Shown one piece after another: positions 24,063 through 34,929 of a DNA stretch of 64,000 nt. The DNA lies in the NCBI GenBank assembly GCA_022494885.1, contig JAGVSM010000496.1, positions 186,001-250,000 of the forward strand, given 5' to 3'. How positions within the stretch are numbered: position 1 is the stretch's first letter; each line of letters opens with the position of its first letter. The translations under genes were made by a program, and so were the position numbers. The notes under the pieces are model-generated. The model was not told where the DNA came from and did no database searches. It saw only the letters and a program-made list of their open reading frames with translations. The stretch comes from Micrasema longulum (Eukaryota; Arthropoda; Insecta; Trichoptera; Brachycentridae).

Positions 24063-24156
24063 AGCAATGTTTTGAAAGAAAAGGCAAAATTTACTCCAAG
24101 ATCACTGTTTTATTACTTTTGAAATAACACAGGGCGTGACTCATAAACTTGACATA

Positions 24157-24270
24157 AAGTTACGCCTAGGTATAATAGTAGAGTACGAATGAAAAAACCA
24201 ACATTATTATAGCAGTAGAATAAGGATGGTAATACAATCCTTATTTTACCACTAGGCCTAGGCGTAACTT
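24157..24270. repeat. 114-bp MITE-like inverted repeat
   Basis: AAGTTACGCCTAGG (24157-24170) and CCTAGGCGTAACTT (24257-24270) are perfect inverted copies, 14 of 14. Inside is a second small hairpin, ATAAGGAT...ATCCTTAT (about 24222-24245). No coding capacity. Confidence 0.65.
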
Positions 24271-24279
24271 AAGGCCAAA

Positions 24280-25617
24280 CGAATCGCAATCACATTAAAA
24301 ACTTACAAATCCATGTTCAGCATATGCAAGTAATTGCTTTGACGAAGAAACTCGCTGGCCTTTAGCGCCATTTTTTATTTGTTATTAAAACATCTCCTTT
24401 ACTTTTATTTTTTGATAGCAATCCGAATATTTGGCAATAAGGATGAATGGAGTTTTATGAAACGGAGTTCTATTGTACTTATTAAAATAGACATGAAAAT
24501 GGTTATGATTCTTTTAAGTAAAAAAGCAAAGACTAAATAATTGCACCTAATTAGGGGCTTTCTAATTACATGTCGAGAATAAAGCAATAAAAAAAGAAAA
24601 GGGAGAAAATTTTCTCACTTTTTATTTGAAATCATTTGACGGTGCAAGACAAACTAAGGAGTAGCCAGTAGCTACAGTTACAGTGGTCTAAGGTTCTTTC
24701 AGAGACAAAGAAAACTTTTTTGTCCTCGCAAGGGTCCATGAGAACATTTCGTAATTCCCGAGGTGTCTGAGGTCTCACGGCGGAGCGAGACACTCGTCAC
24801 ATATTTCCATCGGCAAAAAGCTGCGACTATAAATATAAATAAAAACAACGAAAAGGGTAAATAAAAATTGAAAAATATCGCCTCGAGAACATTCCTTCAA
24901 AAAACAAACCGGATTTGCGAAGCGTATATCTTTCCTCTACACTCCGCCAGAGGCAAAGTTGCTGCGTCCTTCTTCCTCCAATGCGAGTATTCGCTAGGCT
25001 AGAGGAAGTGAGCCGCAGTTTTCCAAAATATGAGCTGAAACAAAGGCGTCTGAGTCAGCTAAAATAATCACAGGGTCAAAGTAAGGGATATTTACTATCT
25101 TGTAAATATTTCAACCATGCTGAGGAGTATGAGACAAACAAACTGCTAACTGACTCTACCCGACTTTATCAATTTACCAACATAACCTACAAATATACAG
25201 CCAGAAAAATATTGACAATTCACCCTAAACTTAAAAATAATTTTATTTGAACGTTATCATCATAAAAAATATTTATATTTAAAAAATGTTTTTGTAAACT
25301 TACAAATAAATAAAACAAGCGCTGACGTAATTAAAAAAAGTATGGTATAATTTATTTATTTATGAGACGATTTTAGTCTGCATTACTTTACGAGTTGTTT
25401 TTTACCCATTACGTAAACATTGCAAATGATAAATGACTGAATAGAAAGCAGATGTTCCAAAACAGCGTATTTGTACAAGAAAATAAGTCCACACATTCTG
25501 CAGAAGCCATTTAGCAAGCGTATTGTACTTAAATAAATTATACATAATTAGTTATTTACATCAGTTTTTACTAAAACAAAAATAAATATTTTTTAAATGA
25601 ATGGAGAGTCAAAACGT
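24280..25617. other. Intergenic with a GC-elevated patch
   Basis: The segment 24650-25080 is clearly less AT-rich than its surroundings, is not open in any frame over useful length, and contains GACTATAAATATAAAT at about 24825. It could be a regulatory or formerly functional segment, but nothing specific is supported. Confidence 0.3.
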
Positions 25618-25668
25618 TTCGAGTATGTCCAAATGCTTGTAGACAGGTTGGATTTCCTCCCTAATAAA
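25618..25668 (+). repeat. Family X 5' end only
   Basis: GAGTATGTCCAAATGCTTGT, then GACAGGTTGGATTTCCTCCC, matching 15972-16020 and 16350-16400. The rest of the element is absent, so X copies can be 3'-truncated. Confidence 0.5.
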
Positions 25669-25821
25669 TAGGTTGATATGTAGGGAGATTTTATCTTAAG
25701 TATTATATTTTTCTGTGTATGGGCGGTTACATATGTGTGAGATATACCCCATGACCCTAAAATAATGTTTTTGACTCGATGTATACTCGAAGGTAAAAAT
25801 CCTGAAAAAAGAAGTCTACCT

Positions 25822-26086
25822 AGTATCGTGGTTGTTGGCGCGTTACCCTACCAAATTTGAGGTCCTAGGTTCGTTTCACGGAAGGGTGGACATGAGATAT
25901 TAGTTTTAAAGGTTTAACGAGCACAGTACATTATATTATTGATCTTGGAGTGGCTCCCGAAGTGAAGCCTAGTCACAATACCTTTCGGGTACTAAAGACA
26001 ATCCGGAAACGCTGCAATCGGAGTACAAATGCAGTGCTCTGTTGCACCGCTCGGTGTGGACAGTTAAATAATTATGATGATGATAA
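25822..26086 (+). repeat. tRNA-derived SINE with (ATG)n tail (family 2)
   Basis: The head has a box A-like TCGTGGTTGTTGGCGCG and a box B-like GGTTCGTTTCACG. The body includes CAATCGGAGTACAAATGCAG, TGCTCTGTTGCACC and GGTGTGGACAG, and it ends ATTATGATGATGATAAT. The short repeated tail is typical of SINEs moved by RTE- or CR1/L2-type LINEs rather than by poly(A) LINEs. Confidence 0.7.
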
Positions 26087-26365
26087 TTGAGTTCAACGTG
26101 ACAATTTTTTTTTTCTAAATATAAACATTTATCTGTACATTATTCCCTGTCGCGGTTACGGAAAAATCCCACCCTGAACTAAGAGAAAAGATTAATTTTG
26201 TTCCTGAGGGAATATCTGGTCCTATACAAAGACAAAGTAAGCTTTCAGCATAACCATCTACATAATTCATAACGAGAACCATTTAAGGTGTTAACAGAAA
26301 AACACGAGAAGACCTTAATAAGACTCATTTAAATATTCGAATATTATTTTGGTTTAGTTTTTTTT

Positions 26366-26930
26366 ATTTTTTATTTATTTATTTATTGAAATCTACAATC
26401 ATATACAATAATAATGTTAAAGTATAAAAGGTACTTAAAACTATATTAAAAATTATCTAAATATTATAATTATCAATATACGTAATGAGTCATAAATAAA
26501 TTCATATTACCCAAGAATAGAATTTGGAAAACCATAAATAAAATGTTTTTACATATTTACCATTGTAAATTTAAAATAAAATGAAAAAATAATATTTTAT
26601 CTATTCATCACTACTCACCCACGGTGACAGTGCCTGCATGCTGTCGCTGATTTCCCTTTTTAATTTATTATCATTCAAGTTGAAGATATCACTCGCATTG
26701 GCTCCAATAATATTATTATATAAGTTGCATAATATTCTATAAATGCACGAATTTTTTGCTGCGTTAGTGTTTACATCAGTGCAGTAAAATAATTTGGTGT
26801 GACGGGTACGTTTAAAAGGTACATGGAAATTGATTAAACTTAGTAAATTGTGACAGTCAGTAATGCCATTTAAAAGCTTAAATAGAAACATTAAGTCAGC
26901 AAGTGTAAAATTGTATAAATTTTGGAAATT
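26366..26930 (-). pseudogene. Jockey/CR1-type LINE, 3' end with RT C-terminus
   Basis: The minus-strand frame 26601-26891 contains LFKLLNGITDCHNLLSLINF and HVPFKRTR, then RILCNLYNN and FNLNDNKLKREI. This follows the usual C-terminal pattern LFK.LNG..DC..LL..I.F..P.R.TR. The 3' untranslated part ends in (AATA)n at about 26366-26390. It is 5'-truncated, immediately beside another LINE tail at 26931-26985. Confidence 0.6.
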
Positions 26931-26985
26931 TATTTATTTATTCAAAAACGTCCTTAGCGCTATTTACGCAAATAGTATATAATAT
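26931..26985 (-). mobile_element. LINE 3' tail with GCGCTA block
   Basis: On the minus strand ATTTGCGTAAATAGCGCTAAG is followed by GAATAAATAAATAAATTT. Related plus-strand tails with GCGCTA-TAAAT occur at about 46725-46775, 50485-50535 and 53702-53755. Confidence 0.45.
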
Positions 26986-26989
26986 ACAG

Positions 26990-27754
26990 GTACAAACGAC
27001 TATACAAAAATTAAGAACACAAAAGAGGAAATCAAATAATTAATTGAATTATTGATTCTTTTCCAGGACACAGGACTTGATCGTCAGCGCCAAAATAATA
27101 AATAAATATAAATCATCACTGTATTGATTTGCAAGCCGCTGCATTCATGTAATTGGTGAAATTAATTAATAATTAGTAGGTGACCTACAATTTATAAGTA
27201 TTTTTAATAATTAAGGATTTTGCGGATTTGAAACATTACATTTTGCAACATAACAATACTAATCATGGTAATATGAGTCTAGTTTTATGTGTAAATTTTA
27301 ATATTTTTGTGTTTCAATCTCTTCGATGTATAAACATTTATTCTGAATTAAATTATGTATTGAAAGGAAAAAACACATTGAAACAGTGGAGTAAGTTGGG
27401 GATAATAGAGTTGAGGGTAAGGTCGATGTCGGGACCTTGTTCAGACAAGACCCGAACAAGTGTCACAACTTCTGCTCTAGCTTTATCACCCTTCTTCACT
27501 CTTCGACTTTTATTTTTAAGGACAAGACTTGAAAAATCTACATTTAGAAGTTTGTAGAAACCCTAGGTGGTGATTGATTCTTGATTTATATATTTTGTAG
27601 TAGATTTCAAAACAATTATTACATAAGTCATCGAAAAAATTTAGTCAATATATTTTTTTATTATTTTGTATTTAGATTTTTTTTGCTGCTGGATTGATAT
27701 ATTTAAATGAGTTTCTATAGCTATTTTCAATTGATTTAAATTATAATATTTTTT
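26990..27754. other. Unassigned AT-rich DNA
   Basis: The frame at 27228-27557 has no recognisable content, though its second half (27390-27560) is less AT-rich. No other feature supported. Confidence 0.35.
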
Positions 27755-27996
27755 CCTTTCCGCACCCATTGGTGCATAAGGCATTGCACCAGTATAATAA
27801 ATGCAACGTATCTGGATCATCTGTAACATTAAGATAAACTGATCTATCTTACAATGTTAGTGCCAGTCCAGGGACAGCAAAATATTGATGTGTACAACCA
27901 CCTTATTAACAAATACTTCATGTCAACCTTAGAAATTGAAAAAAGAACCTGAAGCATGGTAAGCAAAAGCGCCAACCACTACACGATGTGGTCATT
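27755..27996 (-). repeat. SINE (family 2), minus strand
   Basis: Plus-strand order GCACCCATTGGTGCATAAGG, TTGCACCAGTATAATAAATG, AGTGCCAGTCCAGGGACAGC and GCGCCAACCACTACACGATG is the complement of the family 2 order in 46793-47056. Box B is degraded. Confidence 0.6.
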
Positions 27997-28121
27997 CTTC
28001 GGCTTGATTTATTTTTTCAGGATGTTTTCCTGGGAATAGTTATTTAACTCAGATATTACTTGAGTATTTTTTTACAAAATTGTCATATTATAAAAACAAT
28101 GTTTTAATCAAAATTCTCGTC

Positions 28122-28225
28122 TCAGACTCAGGTTCAAAGAACCGTGGTTCAAACCCCGCTCAACCCCAACTTTATTCCCATTTTTTAATAATAAGTTATT
28201 TACAATTCGTTGAAAATTACCCTCA
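28122..28225 (+). repeat. SINE (family 1), head-truncated
   Basis: Starts near the box B (GTGGTTCAAACCCCGC), followed by CAACCCCAACTTTATTCCC and TTATTTACAATTCGTTGAAA. The box A half is missing. Confidence 0.6.
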
Positions 28226-28229
28226 AAAT

Positions 28230-28960
28230 GAAGTATTTGAAAGAACGCAAATATTACATTAAAAATATATTTCAAAAACAAACTTTTTTTTTTTAAAAAG
28301 CGTCTACCACGAGTTGTCATAAAAGTATTTGTAGGAGCGTTGCAACATAACAAAAAAATATCTCATCATTGATTAAATTCTTGTATTTCTTATCACGTTA
28401 TAAAAAAAACAATAGCCTAGGAGTTAAAAAAGATAGCCCTTATCTCCCTCTTAAGCCCTAATGCAAATTAGACGGCTGCCGACGCTAGGTGTTTTATGTA
28501 CTTTTACAGTTCCACATCCCGCCTTATATTTTTAAAAAAATCGTTTCAATTTAACGTGCATCTAGCTGAAAGTACTTTTTCGAACTTGCAAATAAACATA
28601 TATATTGTTAAAAAAAATTTAAATTCCACAGCGCGTTATGAGTTAAAATTTGCAATAAAAAATTATTTAAAGACAGACGTCTCTAGCGTTTCAAAATTTT
28701 ACCCAAGTTTTATAAAATGAAAATGTAATTACTCTGAAGTGGTATTAGTGTAAATAAAGTTATTATTATTTTACTTATTTTATCTGGGATTATGAAAGTA
28801 TTTTTTAATAAAACGTCTGTTTTAAAAAGTATTTTTTAAAAATACATGAAAAATACTAAAATTAAATTAAATTTCATTCAATTAAATTCCAGCATTCATT
28901 TCTCATGCGATTTACACAATTTTTCTTTTTTAAATTTCAATCACTGTATATCTTAGGCAT
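28230..28960. other. Unassigned AT-rich DNA
   Basis: No supported gene, RNA or repeat. Confidence 0.4.
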
Positions 28961-29227
28961 TTACCCAATTATCTGTTTGGAGTTAACAGTTTGATCATCA
29001 GTAACTTCTTTTGGAATGATACGAAGTAAAGTTTCTAAAATCTGGCCCTTAAATTTATGAACATAATATTTTTTACTGACATCTATTGTCAAATGTTGAC
29101 TACTCCTGAAGGTGGATACTAATCGGTCAATAATAAGCATCAACATGTTGTTGCCAACTCCTGGTCCATGGTACCAAAACAACACGTGTCTCCCAAAGAG
29201 TCCGCAGACTATCCGTCTCCAAGCCAC
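28961..29227 (-). other. Unidentified open frame
   Basis: 88 codons on the minus strand, containing RHVLFWYHGPGVGNN and ending shortly after IPKEVTDD. The first third is less AT-rich than the flanks and reads like real protein sequence. I do not recognise a domain. It could be a piece of a transposon protein, an old exon, or chance. No splice signals decide the question. Confidence 0.2.
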
Positions 29228-29239
29228 AATTTACTAGTA

Positions 29240-29779
29240 TCATTTGAACTCGAGATTCGTCGGCAGCCATTTCACAGAAGACTTTTTCCTTTTAAATTTT
29301 AACTTATTTCAAAACACCAGGTGGCGACAGCGGCAGAGCTTTGAATTTAAATATGGAACGATTTCATATTTTTCTTTGGTTGGTTGGTTCTCCCAAGTAT
29401 TTCTATTGTTAAGTTGAAATATGCTGGAACAGTAGAATTTTTTTTCGCGTTTTAAAATAATATCCAAATCCAAGTATTGAGACCCTTCTATACATAAATT
29501 TGTATTATGTTATAAAACTTTACTAAAGTGTAGGTAGGTAGTATTTTTTTTTGGCTAAGTACCTCAATTTGAGTGATATGTGTCTTAATTTACCAAAGTC
29601 TATGTTGCAATAGTTTTAGCAAAAGAGTTGACAATATTTTACGAGCGGATCACAAGAAAACAACTTAAAGAACAGGGCTGAACAATAAAATAATAATAAA
29701 CTATGTAATTTTCATTTTATTATTAATTTAGTTTTGTAAGAATATAACATGTTCTGTGTCTTAACTTTTTTCAGTATTT
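29240..29779. other. Unassigned DNA
   Basis: A less AT-rich patch (29290-29345, with CACCAGGTGGCGACAGCGGC) stands out. No frame or known repeat recognised. Confidence 0.35.
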
Positions 29780-30060
29780 TCTAAAATATTTGAAAGATAG
29801 GCTCTATAAGCGAATCTCCATCGAAAATTTGTCATTAGGTAACAATCTGCAGATTAAAAAAACGTGATCTGCAGTCTCATCTTCCTCTTCACATTTACAT
29901 AAAGCAGAGGTCACTACTTGAAATGTTTTAAGGTTTGATGCCAATACCGCATGGTCAATTCTCAATCTACATATAAAGGGCACACTTAATTTGAATACTT
30001 TGAGGTTACGGAACCAGAATATTTTTGGGACTACTAACTGGATGGATTTGCATCCCATTC
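29780..30060 (-). pseudogene. LINE fragment, zinc-knuckle-like C-terminus
   Basis: The minus-strand frame 29804-30058 contains CRLRIDHAVLASNL, then ALCKCEEEDETADHVFLICR. The spacing C-x-C-x(7)-H-x(4)-C with 'ETADHVF' is the C-terminal CCHC-like motif that follows the reverse transcriptase or RNase H in many insect non-LTR elements (R1/jockey/I groups). The upstream domains are not adjacent. Confidence 0.55.
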
Positions 30061-30369
30061 GTCAGCTACACCAATTTTAAGTACATTAACGTAATCTGAT
30101 ATTAGAAGAGGAAATAAACAAGGGCTAAAACCTCAGTCACGGGCCTTATTGACCATTGAGTCCACCAACTTGTTACCAATGATTCCTATATCGGTATATT
30201 ATGTCTAAATGTAATTGCAGGTATTTAGGAAGAGGGTCCGTAACAAAGCACGCATAGTTTTCATGGCTTTGGATAAGAGAACAGTATAGCATTCTTATAG
30301 TTGATGGATGAATACCCTACCAGATTTTAAAAACAGCTAGCAGGATGTTTGTGTTTTATTCGTACTTCT
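30061..30369. other. Unassigned, possibly decayed LINE
   Basis: Lies between two minus-strand LINE fragments. No readable frame. Confidence 0.3.
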
Positions 30370-30850
30370 TCATCTTTTCCACATCCGCTCCTAAGTGAAG
30401 CATGTGGACATCACCAGTTGTATCCAAAAGACCTTATTGCCAGCTAGTACTCCTATCTTCTCTAATGTCAATCCAACGTCCATTAGTTTCACCGAATAAA
30501 GTCGAAAGATCGTCATCGACGGCTTTTCAAGACGGCGTGAGTTCGCAGGTTTAAAGAACAGGCAACTTGGATTTAGGTTCTCCTGAAGCATGCGCAGCAC
30601 ATATCCAAGCCAAGGCCACCGCCGAATTCTCAAGACGTTCGTTATAGAAGGCTGCTGATTCCGTTCTCGGACTTCAATGTTATTTATAAAATCAAATCAC
30701 CTTTTGCCTAATATTCTCCTGAAGCGACTTACTCTCAAAACTCAAAAGTTTGATTTTCTGAGCTTTCGTAAGGTGCTAAGATTCGCACCTAAATGAGAGT
30801 TCTTTTTTCGCAGTTTATCACGATGTTTTTAATACGTTTATTTCATGATA
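30370..30850 (-). pseudogene. RGRP-type LINE C-terminal fragment
   Basis: The minus-strand frame 30391-30633 reads RRWPWLGYVLRMLQENLNP, PSMTIFRLYSVKLMDVGLT and IGVLAGNKVFW. This matches the tail pattern R-W-L-G-H-V-L-R-M...R-R-G-R-P...T-W..I...A-x-D/N-R..W of endonuclease-RT LINEs. Upstream on the same strand (30690-30830) lies a decayed block homologous to 32740-32900. Several stops and frame changes make it non-functional. Confidence 0.6.
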
Positions 30851-31075
30851 GCTTACAATATTATGAAACACCTAAGAATTCAACATCATTTCAGTTAGAT
30901 ACTAATATTTGGGAAAAAGTGTTTTCAAGAAAAAACTACGATTTGATGTTTAGATGAAGCTAAAAGTAACTACCCTTAAACACTATACAAATTAATCTCA
31001 ATGCTCCTTTCATATGTCAAAAGCTACAGAACAAAAAATACAGAACCATTTGTATTTTCTATGTTTATAGCTCTA

Positions 31076-31754
31076 TCTTTATACATATATATAATTTCTC
31101 TGTACGTGTGATGTCACCGTACTCCTCCTAAACGGCTAAACCGATTTACGTGTGGTTTTCAGAGAAATATAAATCTTTGCGCTGTGCGTGTTCGTAGATT
31201 TTAAAATTTTTAATCGAATATGTTAAAAAGAAGTTAGGAGCATAAATGTTTTATTCGTCGATCTACCAGGGTTGTATTTGAGGAGAATGCATTTGCGAAA
31301 ACATGGAAAGATGTTGTTTTTTTGTGTATAAAAAAAAAATGTTTTTGAATGTTTACAAACATCATTTGTTTTTCGTGGATGTCAATCAGATTCTTTCCTT
31401 AAATTCCTTATAATTTCTACCCATTTATATCTTTTTATTGGATTTTTGGTAACATTAAAATAATATTAATTTCAATACATTTTTAAAAATCGTATTCCTA
31501 CATAAGTACACCCCTTTGTTGGTAAGACGACCGGAGTTTGACGTTTGCAAAAAGAATGCTATATTTGAAAAAATATTAATGTTTTGAAATTCAACCATAA
31601 ACAAATACCTACTTAAACTTGACATTTGAATATTAACTAATTTTAGTTTTGGAATTTAATCACAAGCAAGTACCGAGGTACCTACTTATAAAAAAAAGTA
31701 TTTTCCCAAGGCAAGCCAACGTTCGGGCAGGACAACGTCTGTCGGGTCAGCTAG
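31076..31754 (+). mobile_element. Helitron-like non-autonomous element
   Basis: Begins TCTTTATACATATATATAAT after an A and ends GTCGGGTCAGCTAG before a T. This fits Helitron rules: 5' TC, 3' CTRR, insertion between A and T, no target duplication, no terminal inverted repeat. The sub-terminal 5' block CTCCTCCTAAACGGCTAAAC and the 3' block AGGACAACGTCTGTCGGG resemble a family common in moths and butterflies (the Lep1 type, from memory). No Rep/helicase frame, so it is non-autonomous. Confidence 0.65.
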
Positions 31755-31769
31755 TATATTATATATTTA

Positions 31770-32030
31770 ATTGAATATAAGGCAACTTACTTCAACTGGA
31801 ATTCCAAGATTATTAGTTATATCTAACAATAAGGAAAGAAGGTGATTATCGAAAGCACTATTTGCGTCCGAAGAACAAGCAATCATATCAGATTTACTGG
31901 ATCGTGAAAGATGAATGTCAGTAATCAACACTGAGATTGTTGGTGCATTTGTTTTTACAGAGGCCAAATTGCCAGTAAGGCAGAATATTATTTCTTTCCA
32001 CAAACTATTCAAACCTTGTCTTGATCATTT
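31770..32030 (-). pseudogene. LINE reverse transcriptase palm fragment
   Basis: The minus-strand frame 31767-32012 contains VLITDIHLSRSSKSDMIACS, then SDANSAFDNHLLSLLLD and NLGIPVEV. It corresponds to RT motif A (F/L-D-x-x-x-A-F-D) and the preceding helix of jockey/CR1-type LINEs; the first motif A aspartate is conserved as SDANSAFD. Motif C (YxDD) is absent. Directly abuts the Helitron-like element. Confidence 0.5.
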
Positions 32031-32065
32031 GGTCTAGAATTTTAAGGTAATAACACGAAAGAGCA

Positions 32066-32165
32066 ATTTAATGGTCCGTAGTTCGAATCCCACTCTACTC
32101 CATCTTTATTTCCATTTTCTAATAGTGAGTTATTTACAACTTGTTGAAAACGGCCGTAAAAATGA
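32066..32165 (+). repeat. SINE (family 1), head-truncated
   Basis: GTCCGTAGTTCGAATCCCAC (box B), then CTTTATTTCCATTTTCTAAT, AGTGAGTTATTTACAACTTG and TTGAAAACGGCC. Confidence 0.65.
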
Positions 32166-32334
32166 AATATTTGGATAAATCATAACAACACAAATATATT
32201 TTTATTTTTTAAAAATAATAATTATTTCTGGTCAAAATAATGGCCATAAAAAAATATTAGAAAATTAAATAAAGGAAACCAAAAAATATTTGTGGCAACC
32301 CTGCCAGCAAACGATAAGCAATAATCATCTTCAT

Positions 32335-32935
32335 CATTCCATGTCCACTCCTTAGCTAGAGCATATGATATCCACAAAGAACCTCCATGCATCTCTGTCA
32401 GCCACCAACTCCTTTGCGTCCTCCCAAGTCAGGTTCTCGTCCTGAAGTTCTGACATAAACTGTCGGCAAACTGTCAGCAGTGAACGTCCAGGACTTCGAG
32501 AACCTGATGTCTTGTAAAGTAGGCAAGCGTGGTTAAGGCTACCAGAAGGCATCCGCAGTATATGGCCTAGTCAACCGTATTGCCTACGCTTGACGACAGT
32601 TGTCACCGGAGTTTGCTGCGTCCGTTATCATATTACCCCGACTCTATTATCCCGACTTAACACAGAATTTTCTAAGTCGGGACATAAAAAAAAATAATTG
32701 TGCTCTATGATAAAGTTGTGTATTTTGTGCATTAAATAAATAAACCTCATTCCTCACAAAGTCAAACCACTGCACACCCAAAAATCTTCTGAGACATTTA
32801 TTCTCAAAACTCAGAATTTTGCTATTTTGGGCCCTAGCCCTAGTGAGGTGCCACGATTCGCATCCGTAGAGGAGAAAAGGTGTTATGCAGGCGTTCGCAG
32901 TAAACTAAAAAGCAAAAACAATATTACTAAAAAAA
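32335..32935 (-). pseudogene. RGRP-type LINE C-terminal fragment with insert
   Basis: The minus-strand frame 32352-32552 contains GRSLLTVCRQFMSEL, then LTWEDAKELVADRDAWRFF. The end LTWEDA...ADRDAWR is the characteristic C-terminus of this LINE group. Homology resumes at 32750-32900 with the block also present at 30690-30830. The piece between (about 32630-32745) carries the hairpin CCCGACTTA / TAAGTCGGG (32651-32659, 32673-32681) and is probably a later small insertion. Confidence 0.6.
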
Positions 32936-32939
32936 ATCT

Positions 32940-34296
32940 TAGCTGAATGTTATAGTTGTATGATTCCTTGGCACTAGATTCGTCCACTTTCTAGTACTGA
33001 ACACTCGGAAATGTAGTAGGTGGTATTATCACGAACAAAAATTGCAGCCCTCGTCTTGGGTTGACAAAAACCTTACTTGACAGGGAGTAATTCAGGGTTC
33101 TATTCCTTTTGAGGTCACATGAATCAGTAATTGTTCAAAAATAAAACAAATGGCACATTTTCTTTTTCAATAACCGTCCCACATTTGAATAAAAAATACC
33201 TGATCTAAGTTATGCCAAAAATTAAAAACGCTTAATGAGGAAATTTAGTGCTAGGTACGGGAAATTGGGTATGAAAAATAATATTTTTTTCTTCTCGTAA
33301 AAATTAGAATATTTCATTATATGGCAAAGTTTTTTGAAAATGTATGAAATAATTAACAATTAACTATTTTGAACTACGTCACAATTTTTTTTTCAATTGA
33401 CCAATGATATAACAAATTTTCAAATGAAATAACTGTAAATAGTGTAGCGAGAGATTTTTTTGAAAAATATTTGTAAATCAAAAAACGTAGTACTTTATAT
33501 TTATGTTTAAGTACTATATTATTTATGTTTAAGTAACACGGATTTTTGGCACATAAATATACTTTATATTTGTATAATAACGGTTTTCAATTTCTTACAT
33601 TCGATTAGCTAGGCATTTATAATTAAGTAGTTTTAGTTTTTCTTTTTTATGTTATTGTTTTATTAGTATGGACTACTTATGCTCTAAAGATAGAAAATCT
33701 TCACCTAAGAACAGGCTGTGCCATGTTAGATGGAGACTATCATAAACAGAGAACACTCCGTTTTCATTTTACATTAATTGGTTTATAAAGATTCCCTGTT
33801 CTTTTTGCAATAAATTTATAAATAAATAATAGATTTTCGGTTAAAGGGAAGCCAATTCTTCAATCAGCAGAACTCACCGTAGAAAACTTGTGACGTCACA
33901 GGCGAAGTAATTTCGTAATTGCAAAACTTTAAAAAATCATGGCGCTGATAATGCGATACGTAAAAATATTTTTTTTAAATATCAAAGCTTGATAGTCCAT
34001 TAACAAATATATATTTTTTTAACCACTGAACTTCCTTGTTGCAAAGCCTGTTAGTCAACAAACAATAATGCTGCTGTTACTTAACTAAGTATATTATTTT
34101 CGTTGTTTTACGAAAAAAATCACGCACGCCGGTAAACACAAACATCCGCCAAAATATAAAATCGTTAACTGTCAAAACAGAAAAGATCCAGTATGGCTTA
34201 CTGTTGTGTCGGCAAAGTAGAAATCATATTTATCATTTATCAATGTAAGATTATAATATTGTAACAATATTATTCTGCGTCGTAGTAAGGTAGAGT
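32940..34296. other. Unassigned AT-rich DNA
   Basis: Contains one palindromic TGACGTCA at 33891-33898. No gene or known repeat supported. Confidence 0.35.
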
Positions 34297-34733
34297 TTAC
34301 AAGAGGACAACACAATATCGCCCTGTCCCAGCATTTGACCCATTGTTTACTCGTAAACAGCAATTTTGAGGACAGGAAAACGAACTGAGACATTGTCCCA
34401 GAGATAAACGTGTAGGCTTCTCCGCAGTACAGTGGATTACCCCCACTACGGTGCGTGGCGGCATTTTCCTCGTGTAAACGCGCACGGACAGGACAATATG
34501 ATAATAGCGACATGCTCAACGCGTACGTGTCGCTCCCGCACATTTTTTCTGCTAAAATTTTCAGCAGAAAAAATACCATTTTATTATTTTGTTCTCCCTC
34601 CAATTATTTCAACACATCTTGGTATAAAATAAATAATGTTTTTTGCGAGCTCGCTCGTGACAAACGTTGTCGTGTATTCATTTTCACAGCGTTCAGCGAC
34701 AATCTTGTTGTCTATTGTGTTGTCCTCGTATTA
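34297..34733. mobile_element. MITE with perfect 15-bp terminal inverted repeats
   Basis: GAGGACAACACAATA (34303-34317) and TATTGTGTTGTCCTC (34713-34727) are exact inverted copies. The interior is GC-elevated, repeats the word GGACA several times, and has a perfect 11-base hairpin near its centre: TTTTTTCTGCT (34543-34553) and AGCAGAAAAAA (34563-34573). Frames of 143 and 109 codons overlap it on opposite strands but run through the termini, so I treat them as chance. No clear target duplication; superfamily unknown. Confidence 0.6.
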
Positions 34734-34810
34734 AAAAAGCTTAATTTAAATGTCTCTCCCATAGGTACTTTTAACTTTATTTGATATACCTAGAGTCCAT
34801 TCAATCATTT

Positions 34811-34925
34811 AGGCATGTTTCACATTTTGTAAAATGTTTCCCTCGGCACAGGACACTCCAGTGAGGAAACATTATTCTGTATAAAAAAAGAATACAAACA
34901 ATGTAAAAGTATAAATAAATAAATA
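34811..34925 (+). mobile_element. LINE 3'-end fragment (copy 2)
   Basis: Shares AATGTTTCCCTCGGCACAGG, ACACTCCAGTGAGG and ATGTAAAAGTATAAATAAAT with 18145-18255, and ends in (AAAT)n. Confidence 0.55.
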
Positions 34926-34929
34926 AATT

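Noticed and set aside
34172..34784. Frames of 143 codons (minus) and 109 codons (plus)
   Set aside because: Both run across the MITE termini at 34303 or 34727; content is not protein-like.
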